Below are positions 32,115-40,253 of a stretch of 40,253 bases of DNA, piece after piece. The position numbers and the translations under genes are program-made. The DNA comes from Shewanella saliphila (GTDB lineage Bacteria > Pseudomonadota > Gammaproteobacteria > Enterobacterales > Shewanellaceae). The stretch is from positions 1-40,253 of the forward strand of contig NZ_BMQV01000043.1 of NCBI RefSeq assembly GCF_014648295.1. The letters run 5' to 3'. The notes beneath the pieces are model-generated. The model saw only the letters and a program-made list of their open reading frames with translations. It was not told the origin of the DNA and made no database searches. The first letter of the stretch is position 1, and every line of letters starts with the position of its first letter.

Positions 32115-33068
32115 TTACTTTTGTGCGTCTAGGAAACGTTCAGCATCTAATGCTGCCATACAACCTGTGCCGGCAGAGGTGATAGCTTGACGGTAATGTT
32201 GGTCCATTACGTCGCCACAAGCATAAACACCTTCAACGCTAGTTTGTGTAGCGTTGCCTTGAAGACCACTGTTTACTTTTAAGTAACCGTGGTTCATTTC
32301 TAACTGGCCAGCAAAGATACCAGTATTTGGACTGTGACCAATGGCCACAAATACACCAGCAACGTCTAAATCGGTAACAGAACCGTCTTTAGTGCTCTTC
32401 TTTTTAAGACCAGTTACACCCATTTCGTTACCTGTGACTTCTTCAAGTGTTTGGTCTAGGTGTAAAATGATGTTGCCGTTAGCCACTTTGTCCATTAGAC
32501 GGTTGATCAGAATTTTTTCTGAACGGAAACTGTCACGACGGTGAATTAAGTGTACTTCAGAGGCAATGTTACTTAAGTAAAGTGCTTCTTCAACTGCAGT
32601 GTTACCACCACCAATAACAGCCACTTTTTGGTTACGATAGAAGAAACCGTCACAGGTTGCGCAGGCAGACACACCACGGCCCATAAACGCTTCTTCAGAT
32701 GGCAGACCTAAATACTTAGCAGACGCACCAGTGGCAATAATTAAAGCATCACAGGTAAACTCGCCATTGTCGCCTTTTAAACGGAAAGGGCGCTCAGTAA
32801 CATTAACTTCGTTGATGTGATCGAAAATAATTTCGGTATCAAACTTTTCAGCATGCTTTTGCATACGTTCCATTAACGCTGGACCGGTTAAGTCTTCTGC
32901 ATCGCCTGGCCAGTTCTCAACTTCTGTTGTCGTGGTTAATTGGCCACCTTGCTGCATGCCTGTGATCATTACAGGTTTTAAATTTGCACGTGCAGCATAA
33001 ACTGCAGCGGTATAACCCGCAGGGCCAGAACCTAAAATTAGTAGGTTAACGTGACGAGCTTCACTCAT
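32115..33068 (-). CDS. trxB: thioredoxin reductase
   Basis: NADPH-dependent flavoenzyme that reduces thioredoxin in the cytosol. The FAD-binding GSGPAGYTAAVYAAR is near residues 13-27. The redox-active CATC is at residues 136-139 in VSACATCDGFF. The NADPH-binding GGGNTAVEEALYLS and the C-terminal FAD motif GVYACGDVMD also match. Length 317-318 residues, as in E. coli. The frame extends seven codons upstream, but GGAGAA about 8 nt before the ATG at 33066-33068 decides the start. It lies next to msrA, whose product needs reduced thioredoxin. Confidence 0.97.
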   Translation of the reverse strand: MSEARHVNLLILGSGPAGYTAAVYAARANLKPVMITGMQQGGQLTTTTEVENWPGDAEDLTGPALMERMQKHAEKFDTEIIFDHINEVNVTERPFRLKGDNGEFTCDALIIATGASAKYLGLPSEEAFMGRGVSACATCDGFFYRNQKVAVIGGGNTAVEEALYLSNIASEVHLIHRRDSFRSEKILINRLMDKVANGNIILHLDQTLEEVTGNEMGVTGLKKKSTKDGSVTDLDVAGVFVAIGHSPNTGIFAGQLEMNHGYLKVNSGLQGNATQTSVEGVYACGDVMDQHYRQAITSAGTGCMAALDAERFLDAQK

Positions 33069-33193
33069 GATTTTGTTCTCCGATAACATGCCTTAAGCAA
33101 TTTGCATGGAATTGTATGGAATTTACATCGGCGGGTAAAGGGAAGTTAACGGTAGGAAATCGATTGCGCTAATCTATTGTGTAAATATTATTG

Positions 33194-33230
33194 TTCAGGC
33201 TGGGAAATGGTGTTCATAAACCAGCCTGAA
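33194..33230. repeat. hairpin between msrA and trxB
   Basis: TTCAGGCTGG and CCAGCCTGAA form a perfect 10-bp stem around a 17-nt loop, 40 nt past the msrA stop. No T-run follows on the minus strand, so it may be an inefficient terminator or a processing hairpin. Confidence 0.5.
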
Positions 33231-33269
33231 TTGCTGATAAAATTGGCTAGAGGCTTAATGTTACAGCGA

Positions 33270-33749
33270 TTAATAGACTAAATGACACGTGGGTAGATTA
33301 TTTTTTTCTAAATAATTCTGGTGATACTCTTCTGCCACATGGAATGTTTGCAATGGCACTATTTCAGTCACAATATGGCGTTGGCCCCATTTCCCACTGC
33401 GCGCTAATGCCAGTTTAGAGGTTTCAGCCTGGCCTTTTTGCTCTTTGTCGTGGAAAAATATCGTGCTGCGATATTGGGTACCAATGTCGCCACCTTGCAT
33501 GTTGAGCATGGTTGGGTTGTGGTTTTTCCAAAATACATCTAAAAGCTCGTTGTAGCTGACGACTTCTGGGTCAAACTCAACTTGTACGACTTCTGCATGG
33601 CCGGTAGCACCTGTTTTAACTTCTTTATAGGTAGTCGAACTGTCTTTGCCACCCATGTATCCACAAGTCGCGTTATTCACGCCATTAATTTCACGAAAAA
33701 AATACTCAACACCCCAAAAACAACCTGCACCAAATGTTGCTAACGCCAT
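33270..33749 (-). CDS. msrA: peptide methionine (S)-S-oxide reductase
   Basis: Repairs methionine S-sulfoxide in proteins using thioredoxin. The catalytic Cys10 is in FGAGCFWGVEYFF. The family motifs GYMGG, YNELLDVFWKNHNPTMLN, GGDIGTQYRS and FHVAEEYHQNYL are all present. At 159 residues it is the short form, without an export signal, so cytosolic. A resolving Cys is likely the one in PTCHLVY at the end. The gene is oriented toward trxB and divergent from astE. Confidence 0.95.
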   Translation of the reverse strand: MALATFGAGCFWGVEYFFREINGVNNATCGYMGGKDSSTTYKEVKTGATGHAEVVQVEFDPEVVSYNELLDVFWKNHNPTMLNMQGGDIGTQYRSTIFFHDKEQKGQAETSKLALARSGKWGQRHIVTEIVPLQTFHVAEEYHQNYLEKNNLPTCHLVY

Positions 33750-33964
33750 GACATACCCTTAAAACAATATAGAAGTCTAGATGGCTATAATTGTGTGGAA
33801 TATTTCGCTGTTTTGCAAGTAAACTTTGCTTAATAAATAAATCTAACTTATAGCAACAATAAAATACGCTAGGGCTATGATAGAATCCGCGCCAATAAGT
33901 GCAAATGAATCCACAGGTACGTGGCATTTATAGCGCCGTATAATAATGAAACAAGGAGTTGATC

Positions 33965-34993
33965 GTGTTATCTGATCTTATGATAAACAATGATTTTTTA
34001 GCTTATACCTTAGCAAACCCAACTCAATTACCTGCCGCGTATGACTTTATGTTGGGCCAACACACTCGCGTTGAAGTACTAGACACTGGGGTGATCGTGT
34101 TTTCTCCCGCCACAGCCAGTAAAGATATTGTGTTGTCGTGTGCGGTACACGGTAATGAAACTGCCCCCATCGAAATTTGTAACCAACTCATTAGCGATTT
34201 ACTCAACCAGCGTATTATTGCTAAACAACGTGTGATGTTTTTGATAGGTAATCCAGCGGCCATCCTTAACAAAACCCGCTTTATAGACGAAAATATGAAC
34301 CGGTTATTCAGCGGCGCTCATTCAAAAGGTGAGGGCTTAACCCACCCAGAGCGCCACCGTGCGAAAATGCTTGAGCAGTATGTGGCAGGCTTCTTTAATG
34401 CTAACAGTGACCGCCAACGGATCCATTACGATTTACACACGGCTATTCGTCCATCAAAGCATGAAAAATTTGCCATTTATCCATACCGCCCAGGTCGTGC
34501 ATTCAGCGGCGAGCAAATGATGTTCTTAGCTGATTGCGGCGTTGACACCATTTTATTCCATCATGAACCCACCACTACATTTAGTTATTACTCTTCTGAG
34601 CAATTTAAAGCAGATGCTTTTACTGTTGAATTAGGTAAAGTCATGCCATTTGGCCAAAACGATATGAGTCGTTTTGCTCAAACTCATACTATGCTTGAAA
34701 AGTTGATTACTGAACCACAGTTAACCCCTGTTGAGTTTGATCCTGGCAAGGTCAATTTGTACAAAGTATCACGTTCGATTAATAAGCATTTTGATGACTT
34801 TGCGTTTAGCTTTGCTGGTGATGCAGAAAACTTCAGTGCTTTTAGTCAAGGTGAGGTATTAGCCACAGAAGGTGGACAGCAAATTATGGTACAACATCCG
34901 CAAGAAGCCATCGTGTTTCCGAATGCCAATGTACCGATTGGACAACGAACAGTGCTTTGTTTAGTGCCTGCACCGAACGAGTCAATCTTGTAG
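33965..34993 (+). CDS. astE: succinylglutamate desuccinylase
   Basis: Last enzyme of the arginine succinyltransferase pathway; releases glutamate and succinate. It is a zinc enzyme of the aspartoacylase/M14 fold. Zinc ligands His61 and Glu64 are in CAVHGNETAP, and a third His is in HYDLHTAIR. The catalytic Glu is in FTVELGKVMPFG. The frame opens at a TTG at 33959, but AAGGAG at 33953-33958 is spaced 6 nt from a GTG at 33965, which I take as the start (about 343 codons). The other ast genes are not in this window, so astE is separated from the operon arrangement of enterics. Confidence 0.93.
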   Translation: MLSDLMINNDFLAYTLANPTQLPAAYDFMLGQHTRVEVLDTGVIVFSPATASKDIVLSCAVHGNETAPIEICNQLISDLLNQRIIAKQRVMFLIGNPAAILNKTRFIDENMNRLFSGAHSKGEGLTHPERHRAKMLEQYVAGFFNANSDRQRIHYDLHTAIRPSKHEKFAIYPYRPGRAFSGEQMMFLADCGVDTILFHHEPTTTFSYYSSEQFKADAFTVELGKVMPFGQNDMSRFAQTHTMLEKLITEPQLTPVEFDPGKVNLYKVSRSINKHFDDFAFSFAGDAENFSAFSQGEVLATEGGQQIMVQHPQEAIVFPNANVPIGQRTVLCLVPAPNESIL

Positions 34994-35064
34994 TCGTAAA
35001 GCAATATATACATGTTAATCGTGAGTAAAATGCGTTTACAGCGAGAGTAGGTATTGATAGGTAG

Positions 35065-35080
35065 TTTACGTTAACGTAAT
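35065..35080. promoter_or_regulatory. palindromic operator before the bkd operon, LiuR-like
   Basis: TTACGTTAACGTAA (35066-35079) is a perfect 14-bp palindrome 71 nt before bkdA1. It is nested in a wider imperfect one (GCGAGagTAG at 35041 and CTACTCGC at 35083). The core resembles the motif I recall for LiuR, a MerR-type regulator of branched-chain amino acid catabolism. It overlaps a possible -35 TTAACG (35071) with TATAAA (35095) as -10. The palindrome is observed; the factor is inferred. Confidence 0.55.
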
Positions 35081-35149
35081 GTCTACTCGCATAGTATAAA
35101 TAGAGCCTTGTTTATAGTGAACATGGCTCAACAATAACAAGAGCATAAT

Positions 35150-36328
35150 ATGAGCAACGCACCACTGACCAATGAAACAGTGCACCGTGTCAGCTTCTTA
35201 GACAAAGCGTCATTGCACATCCCCATTTTGCGTATTTTGCAAGCTGACGGCACCACGTATGAAAATGCCGTATTACCCGTTATCGACAAGCCTTTAGCCG
35301 ATAAAATATTCGACACCTGCGTTTTCACACGCGTACTAGACGAGCGTATGTTGGGTGCGCAGCGTCAAGGCCGTATTAGTTTTTATATGACCTGTACCGG
35401 TGAAGAAGCTTCAATTATTGGTAGCACTGCCGCCCTCGATAAAGATGACGTTATTTTAGCTCAATACCGTGAGCACGCCTCATTGCGATATCGCGGTTTC
35501 AGTACTGAACAATTTATGAACCAAATGTTCAGTAATGAAAAAGATTTAGGTAAAGGGCGTCAAATGCCAATCCATTACGGCAGCCGCGAGCTCAATTATC
35601 AAACCATTTCGTCACCATTAGCAACGCAGATCCCGCAAGCTACAGGCGTGGCTTACGGCATGAAGTTACAAGGTAAACGTAATGTTGCCATTTGCTATTT
35701 TGGTGAAGGCGCTGCATCAGAGGGTGATTTTCATGCTGGCTTAAACATGGCTGCAGTATTGAAAGCACCGGTTATTTTCTTCTGTCGTAACAATGGTTAT
35801 GCCATTTCAACGCCAACAGAAGAGCAGTTTGCTGGTAACGGTATTGCCAGTCGTGGTGTGGGTTATGGTATGCACACTATCCGTGTAGACGGTAATGACA
35901 TGTTAGCTGTGTTAGCCGCCACCCAACAGGCTCGTGCATACGCATTAGAGCATAATGCCCCGGTATTAATTGAAGCCATGACCTACCGTTTAGGCGCGCA
36001 TTCATCATCAGATGACCCATCTGGCTATCGCTCAAAAGATGAAGAAGCCAAATGGCAGCAACACGATCCGGTTAAACGCTTTAAATTATGGATGATTAAT
36101 AAAGGTTGGACTAACGAAGCTGAAGAAGCCTCGTTATTTGAACGTTATCGTGAAGAAGTATTAGCTGCCGTAAAAGTGGCTGAGAAATTGCCTATCCCGA
36201 AACTGGATGAAATCATCGAAGATGTGCTCGATAAACCGACTCCAGCGCTTAAAAAGCAGCTTAAAGAGTTAAAAGAGCATATTAATAAGTATCCAAAAGC
36301 CTATCCAAAAAGCGCAGGGAGACTCTAA
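35150..36328 (+). CDS. bkdA1: branched-chain 2-oxoacid dehydrogenase E1 alpha
   Basis: Thiamine-diphosphate subunit that decarboxylates the 2-oxoacids of Val, Leu and Ile. Family blocks are clear: RISFYMTCTGEEASIIGS, GRQMPIHYGSRELNYQTIS, the thiamine-diphosphate motif GEGAASEGDFHAGLNMAAV...RNN and the YRLGAHSSSDDPSGYR phosphorylation-loop region. Length 392 residues. It is the first gene of a three-gene operon, with only 2 nt to bkdA2, and lies behind the palindromic operator. Homology to branched-chain E1 favours this over pyruvate dehydrogenase. Confidence 0.95.
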   Translation: MSNAPLTNETVHRVSFLDKASLHIPILRILQADGTTYENAVLPVIDKPLADKIFDTCVFTRVLDERMLGAQRQGRISFYMTCTGEEASIIGSTAALDKDDVILAQYREHASLRYRGFSTEQFMNQMFSNEKDLGKGRQMPIHYGSRELNYQTISSPLATQIPQATGVAYGMKLQGKRNVAICYFGEGAASEGDFHAGLNMAAVLKAPVIFFCRNNGYAISTPTEEQFAGNGIASRGVGYGMHTIRVDGNDMLAVLAATQQARAYALEHNAPVLIEAMTYRLGAHSSSDDPSGYRSKDEEAKWQQHDPVKRFKLWMINKGWTNEAEEASLFERYREEVLAAVKVAEKLPIPKLDEIIEDVLDKPTPALKKQLKELKEHINKYPKAYPKSAGRL

Positions 36329-36330
36329 TC

Positions 36331-37308
36331 GTGGCTCAAATGAATATGTTACACGCCATCAATGAGGCGTTATCAATAGCCATGAAAGCCGACGAGCGCA
36401 TGGTTATTTTTGGTGAAGACGTAGGCCATTTTGGTGGTGTTTTCCGTGCAACTTCTGGCTTGCAAGAGCAATATGGTCGAGAGCGTTGCTTTAATACTCC
36501 ATTAACCGAACAAGGTATAGCTGGCTTTGCCAATGGCCTGGCTTCTTATGGTATGACGGCTGTTGCTGAAATTCAGTTTGCTGATTATATTTTTCCGGCA
36601 TTTGATCAAATCGTCAACGAGTCAGCTAAGTTTCGCTACCGCAGTGGTAATCAATTCGATGTGGGTGGATTAACGTTCCGCACACCTTATGGTGGTGGCA
36701 TTGCCGGTGGTCATTATCATTCACAATCGCCAGAAGCTTACTTTACGCAAACACCAGGATTAAAAGTGGTGGTGCCGCGTAATCCTGAGCAAGCCAAAGG
36801 TCTGTTGTTAGCTGCAATACGCGATCCAAACCCGGTAATTTTCTTTGAGCCAAAACGCTTGTATCGTGCCTCAGTAGGCGAAGTGCCAGCGGGCGACTAC
36901 CAAATTGAGCTGGGTAAAGCTCAAGTGGTTAAGCAAGGTCGCGACATTACTGTGCTTGCATGGGGCGCGCAGATGGAAATTGTTGAAAAGGCCTGTGAGC
37001 GTGCTGAAAAAGAAGGTATTTCATGCGAAATTATCGACTTACGCACCTTAGCGCCTTGGGATGTTGACACGGTTGCCAAATCTGTGACCAAAACCGGTCG
37101 ATTGTTGATTAACCACGAAGCGCCGCTAACCGGTGGCTTTGCCGGTGAAATCGCTGCAACAATTCAACAAGAGTGTTTCTTATCGCTAGAATCGCCAATC
37201 AGTCGTGTGTGTGGATTAGATACTCCGTATCCGCTCATTCATGAAAAAGAATACATGCCTGATGAATTGAAAACCTTCGAAGCCATCAAGGCCTCAGTGT
37301 CGTTTTAG
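36331..37308 (+). CDS. bkdA2: branched-chain 2-oxoacid dehydrogenase E1 beta
   Basis: Partner of the E1 alpha chain in the alpha2-beta2 decarboxylase. The transketolase-like pyrimidine domain opens with MAQMNMLHAINEALSIA and VIFGEDVGHFGGVFRAT. Other matching blocks are FNTPLTEQGIAGFANGLA, IQFADYIFPAFDQIVNE and FFEPKRLYR. The C-terminal domain has GRLLINHEAPLTGGFAGEIAA. Length 325 residues. The start is a GTG with GGGAG upstream, overlapping the end of bkdA1 by its ribosome site, which points to coupled translation. Confidence 0.95.
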   Translation: MAQMNMLHAINEALSIAMKADERMVIFGEDVGHFGGVFRATSGLQEQYGRERCFNTPLTEQGIAGFANGLASYGMTAVAEIQFADYIFPAFDQIVNESAKFRYRSGNQFDVGGLTFRTPYGGGIAGGHYHSQSPEAYFTQTPGLKVVVPRNPEQAKGLLLAAIRDPNPVIFFEPKRLYRASVGEVPAGDYQIELGKAQVVKQGRDITVLAWGAQMEIVEKACERAEKEGISCEIIDLRTLAPWDVDTVAKSVTKTGRLLINHEAPLTGGFAGEIAATIQQECFLSLESPISRVCGLDTPYPLIHEKEYMPDELKTFEAIKASVSF

Positions 37309-37317
37309 GAGTAAGAT

Positions 37318-38895
37318 ATGATTAAAGATTTTATTTTACCCGACATCGGTGAGGGTGTGGTTGAATGTGAATTAGTCGATTGGTTAGTTAGCGAAGGTGA
37401 TATTGTCACTGAAGACCAACCGATTGCCGATGTGATGACCGATAAAGCGTTAGTGCAAATTCCAGCACCGCATGCTGGTAAAATTACCAAGTTATATTAT
37501 GCCAAAGGCGATATTGCCATTGTGCATCAACCGCTTTATGCCGTCGAAATGGATAGTGATGATACCGGGCACGCTCAAACTCCTACTGCAGAGGTTACCC
37601 CTATGGTTGAAGCGGGAGTGGCAAGTGTCGCAACTGAGAACCATTCGAACATAGAAGACTTTTTACTCCCCGATATTGGTGAAGGCATTGTTGAGTGTGA
37701 ACTAGTTGATTGGCTTGTTGAAGAAGGTGATGTGGTGGTTGAAGATCAACCCATTGCTGATGTGATGACCGACAAAGCGTTAGTGCAAATACCCGCAATG
37801 AAAGCCGGTAAAATTGTTAAATTGCATTACCGTAAAGGCCAACTTGCTAAAGTGCATTCACCGTTATTCGCTATCGAAGTGGAAAGTGAAGACGTGCCAA
37901 TGAGTCCAGAGGCAGAGCAAGTGGCTCAACAAGCTGCAAGCAAAAGTGCGCCTGTGACTGGTGAGCCCGTTGCGCAAGGCAAAGCTTTAGCCAGTCCTGC
38001 AGTACGACGTATGGCTCGCTCACTTGATATCAATATCGCACTTGTTGTTGGCAGTGGTAAAAACGGCCGAGTTTATAAAGAAGATATTGAACGCCATCAA
38101 CAAAGTGGCGCTCAGCCTACTGTCACGACTACGGCTCCTGCAGCATCCAATGTTAGCACAACAGAAGTGGCCACCATTAGTCAGTCTGGCGCAGATCGCG
38201 TTGAACCTATCAAAGGCGTTAAAGCGGTGATGGCAAAAATGATGGTGGAGTCTGTATCGACTATTCCACATTTTACCTATTGTGAAGAGTTTGATTTAAC
38301 AGAGTTAGTGACTCTGCGTGAAGAAATGAAACAACGTCACTCAAGTGATGAAGTTAAGCTGACAATGATGCCGTTCTTTATGAAGGCCATGTCACTTGCC
38401 ATGATTGAGTTTCCAATACTGAATAGCCAAGTGAATGCAGATTGCACTGAGCTGACCTACAAATCACGACATAACATTGGTATGGCTGTTGATTCAAAAG
38501 TGGGCTTATTGGTACCCAATATTAAAGATGTACAAAGCAAATCCATTTTAGATATTGCCGCTGATATTACCCGGTTAACGACTGCGGCTCGCAGTGGGCG
38601 AGTAGCGCCAGCAGATTTAAAAGACGGTACGATTTCAATCTCTAATATTGGTGCATTAGGTGGCACAATAGCGACGCCAATCATTAACAAACCTGAAGTG
38701 GCTATTGTGGCATTAGGTAAGTTACAGGTATTGCCACGCTTTAATGCCAAAGGTGAAGTTGAAGCCCGTAAAATTATGCAAGTGAGCTGGTCTGGCGATC
38801 ACCGTGTGATTGACGGTGGCACCATTGCTCGTTTTTGCAACCTGTGGAAACATTATTTAGAGCAACCGCAAGAAATGCTTTTAGCAATGCGTTAA
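37318..38895 (+). CDS. bkdB: branched-chain 2-oxoacid dehydrogenase E2, two lipoyl domains
   Basis: Lipoyl transacylase core of the complex. Residues 3-78 and 113-188 are two tandem lipoyl domains, each with VMTDKALVQIPA carrying the lipoylated Lys (43 and 153). An E3-binding domain follows at about 224-260 (ASPAVRRMARSLDINI, then GSGKNGRVYKEDIERH). The catalytic domain runs from about 293 and ends with SGDHRVIDGG (His495, Asp499). Ala/Pro/Thr-rich linkers join the parts. Length 525 residues. Many branched-chain E2 proteins have one lipoyl domain. No E3 gene follows, so the shared lipoamide dehydrogenase is probably used. GGAG lies 6-7 nt before the ATG. Confidence 0.95.
   Translation: MIKDFILPDIGEGVVECELVDWLVSEGDIVTEDQPIADVMTDKALVQIPAPHAGKITKLYYAKGDIAIVHQPLYAVEMDSDDTGHAQTPTAEVTPMVEAGVASVATENHSNIEDFLLPDIGEGIVECELVDWLVEEGDVVVEDQPIADVMTDKALVQIPAMKAGKIVKLHYRKGQLAKVHSPLFAIEVESEDVPMSPEAEQVAQQAASKSAPVTGEPVAQGKALASPAVRRMARSLDINIALVVGSGKNGRVYKEDIERHQQSGAQPTVTTTAPAASNVSTTEVATISQSGADRVEPIKGVKAVMAKMMVESVSTIPHFTYCEEFDLTELVTLREEMKQRHSSDEVKLTMMPFFMKAMSLAMIEFPILNSQVNADCTELTYKSRHNIGMAVDSKVGLLVPNIKDVQSKSILDIAADITRLTTAARSGRVAPADLKDGTISISNIGALGGTIATPIINKPEVAIVALGKLQVLPRFNAKGEVEARKIMQVSWSGDHRVIDGGTIARFCNLWKHYLEQPQEMLLAMR
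37339..37815 (+). repeat. tandem in-gene duplication encoding the two lipoyl domains
   Basis: Bases from about 37339 recur with an offset of exactly 330 nt (110 codons) from about 37669, giving two lipoyl modules with nearly the same protein core but many synonymous changes. The duplication is therefore old and under selection. Confidence 0.75.
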
Positions 38896-38938
38896 GCATA
38901 ATCGCAATGAGATAGTTTACATTAGACTAACTTAGCCT

Positions 38939-38967
38939 AAAGGACGCATAAAGCGTCCTTTTGTTTT
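38939..38967 (+). terminator. bkd operon terminator
   Basis: AAAGGACGC and GCGTCCTTT form a 9-bp stem with a 5-nt loop, followed by a T-rich stretch. It lies 44 nt past the bkdB stop. Confidence 0.88.
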
Positions 38968-39018
38968 TAAGCTCTTTTTCGTATAATACTCTGATATTGT
39001 CATTAGATTGGAACCTGT

Positions 39019-40086
39019 ATGAGTCTGTCGGCACCTAAAATTGAAACTATTGAGTATCCGTTTCCACCCAAACCTGCCGTGTTGTCTGACGCTGAAAAAG
39101 CACAATATAAAGCACGAATTAAACAATTATTGATCGACCAAAATGCGGTGTTAGTTGCCCATTATTATACCGATCCTGAAATTCAAGCTTTAGCAGAAGA
39201 GACGGGCGGCTGTGTATCTGACTCGCTCGAAATGGCGCGTTTTGGCCGTGATCATCCAGCAAAAAAATTGATTGTTGCTGGGGTTAAGTTTATGGGCGAA
39301 ACCGCCAAAATCTTAAGTCCAGAAAAAACCATTTTAATGCCAACCCTTGAAGCAACCTGCTCATTAGATTTAGGTTGTCCTATCGAAGAATTTAATGACT
39401 TTTGTGATGCTCACCCAGACCACACAGTGGTGGTTTATGCCAATACCTCTGCTGCAGTAAAAGCGCGTGCAGATTGGGTGGTAACCTCGAGTATTGCTTT
39501 AGAAATTGTAGAACATCTAGACAGCCAAGATAAAAAAATCATTTGGGCTCCAGACCGTCACCTAGGTTCATACATCAACAAGCAAACTGGCGCAGACATG
39601 TTGTTGTGGCAGGGCGAATGTATCGTGCATGATGAGTTTCAGGCAAAAGCATTACGTGAGCTTAAAAAGCAGCATCCAACGGCAGCCATTTTGGTTCACC
39701 CCGAATCACCAGCTAGCGTGGTTGAACTTGCCGATGCTGTAGGCTCTACCAGCCAGTTGATTAAAGCTGCGCAAACCATGGAAAATGACACGTTTATTGT
39801 GGCCACCGACCGCGGTATTTTTTATAAAATGCAACAAGCGGCGCCGGGTAAAACATTGCTCGAAGCGCCAACTGGCGGCAACGGTGCAACGTGTAAAAGC
39901 TGCGCCCACTGCCCATGGATGGCGATGAACGGTTTACAAGCCATTGAACAGTCATTGATCAATAGCGATAAAACCAATCACGAAATCTTTGTTGATGATG
40001 AGCTGCGCATTAAGGCGCTTATCCCACTGACCCGCATGCTTGATTTTGCCAAAGAGTTAAACATGAAAGTGAAGGGCAATGCTTAA
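39019..40086 (+). CDS. nadA: quinolinate synthase A
   Basis: Condenses iminoaspartate with dihydroxyacetone phosphate to quinolinate in NAD synthesis, using a [4Fe-4S] cluster. The likely ligands are Cys114 (TLEATCSLDLGC), Cys201 (WQGECIVHDE) and Cys298 of the CKSCAHC motif. VAHYYTDPEIQALAEETGG and APTGGNGATC are also typical. Length 355 residues is close to E. coli NadA (347). It lies in its own unit behind the bkd terminator and ends at a terminator that is immediately followed by intron-like sequence. Confidence 0.96.
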   Translation: MSLSAPKIETIEYPFPPKPAVLSDAEKAQYKARIKQLLIDQNAVLVAHYYTDPEIQALAEETGGCVSDSLEMARFGRDHPAKKLIVAGVKFMGETAKILSPEKTILMPTLEATCSLDLGCPIEEFNDFCDAHPDHTVVVYANTSAAVKARADWVVTSSIALEIVEHLDSQDKKIIWAPDRHLGSYINKQTGADMLLWQGECIVHDEFQAKALRELKKQHPTAAILVHPESPASVVELADAVGSTSQLIKAAQTMENDTFIVATDRGIFYKMQQAAPGKTLLEAPTGGNGATCKSCAHCPWMAMNGLQAIEQSLINSDKTNHEIFVDDELRIKALIPLTRMLDFAKELNMKVKGNA

Positions 40087-40111
40087 TCAGCGTTTAGTTA
40101 AGCAAACATAA

Positions 40112-40138
40112 AAGAGCCGACATCGAGTCGGCTTTTTT
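40112..40138 (+). terminator. nadA terminator
   Basis: AGCCGAC and GTCGGCT form a perfect 7-bp stem with a 5-nt loop and six T after it, 28 nt past the nadA stop. Confidence 0.92.
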
Positions 40139-40253
40139 GTTTGCCCAGCGAAGCTGGCAAACCCGTCAGGTTGAAAGAAACCTGAATCACCCCGACTGAG
40201 GGGAAGATAATCCGAATGGCAAGGGCGTTGCTGGCCAACGGCAGGGTCTGAAG
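40139..40253 (+). mobile_element. probable 5' end of a group II intron (cut by window edge)
   Basis: Directly after the terminator T-run the sequence changes character. It becomes a chain of hairpins: TTTGCC-AGC with GCTGGCAAA, then CAGGTT / AACCTG, CCCC / GGGG and CGTTG / CAACG. The end reads GGCAAGGGCGTTGCTGG and GGCAGGGTCTGAAG, which resembles the domain I region of bacterial group II introns. Insertion just after a terminator stem is the habit of class C introns. The first bases are GTTTG and not the canonical GTGYG, which tempers the call. A reverse-transcriptase/maturase gene would be expected further right, outside the window. Confidence 0.6.

Overview
The window looks like the chromosome of a Shewanella species or a very close gammaproteobacterial relative. 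The reasons are moderate-to-low GC, the gene order fldA-ybfE-(DUF2788)-ybfF | seqA-pgm, an EarP-type EF-P, a bkdA1-bkdA2-bkdB cluster beside astE and nadA, and several GGDEF proteins. I infer the genus from protein sequence and order, with no database search. No rRNA, tRNA, CRISPR array, prophage or defence island is visible. Most genes are housekeeping or metabolic.

Layout. (1) 0.2-4.1 kb, minus strand: efp and its rhamnosyltransferase gene earP, then fldA, ybfE, a two-helix membrane protein gene and ybfF. (2) 4.3-6.7 kb, plus strand: seqA and pgm. (3) 6.8-15.1 kb, minus strand: katG, a DUF1624 membrane acyltransferase, a 275-bp MITE-like element next to a GGDEF gene that lost its 3' end, a 470-residue conserved protein of unknown function, and dacB. 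(4) About 710 nt of apparently non-coding DNA leads into pssA, tapT, a small unknown gene, a RecQ-family helicase and an overlapping 91-residue unknown gene (15.9-20.9 kb, plus). (5) 21.0-30.2 kb: ecotin, a soluble diguanylate cyclase, a Pat-type lysine acetyltransferase and a two-gene RND efflux operon. (6) 30.4-33.7 kb: a GNAT acetyltransferase, a membrane diguanylate cyclase, trxB and msrA. (7) 34.0-40.1 kb, plus strand: astE, the branched-chain 2-oxoacid dehydrogenase operon and nadA. Immediately after the nadA terminator the last 115 nt fold like the 5' end of a group II intron that continues past the window.

Connections between genes: EF-P carries the Arg that EarP rhamnosylates. SeqA has a cluster of GATC sites in its own leader. 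KatG, TrxB and MsrA handle oxidative stress. Three GGDEF proteins, one broken, bear on cyclic di-GMP. The bkd operon is preceded by a perfect 14-bp palindrome that resembles a LiuR-type operator. The main points for a second look are the ecotin with Arg at the P1 position, the MITE next to the broken cyclase, the candidate group II intron, the bkd operator, and the unknown genes coupled to the second-type RecQ helicase. I did not find a clearly novel multi-gene system.
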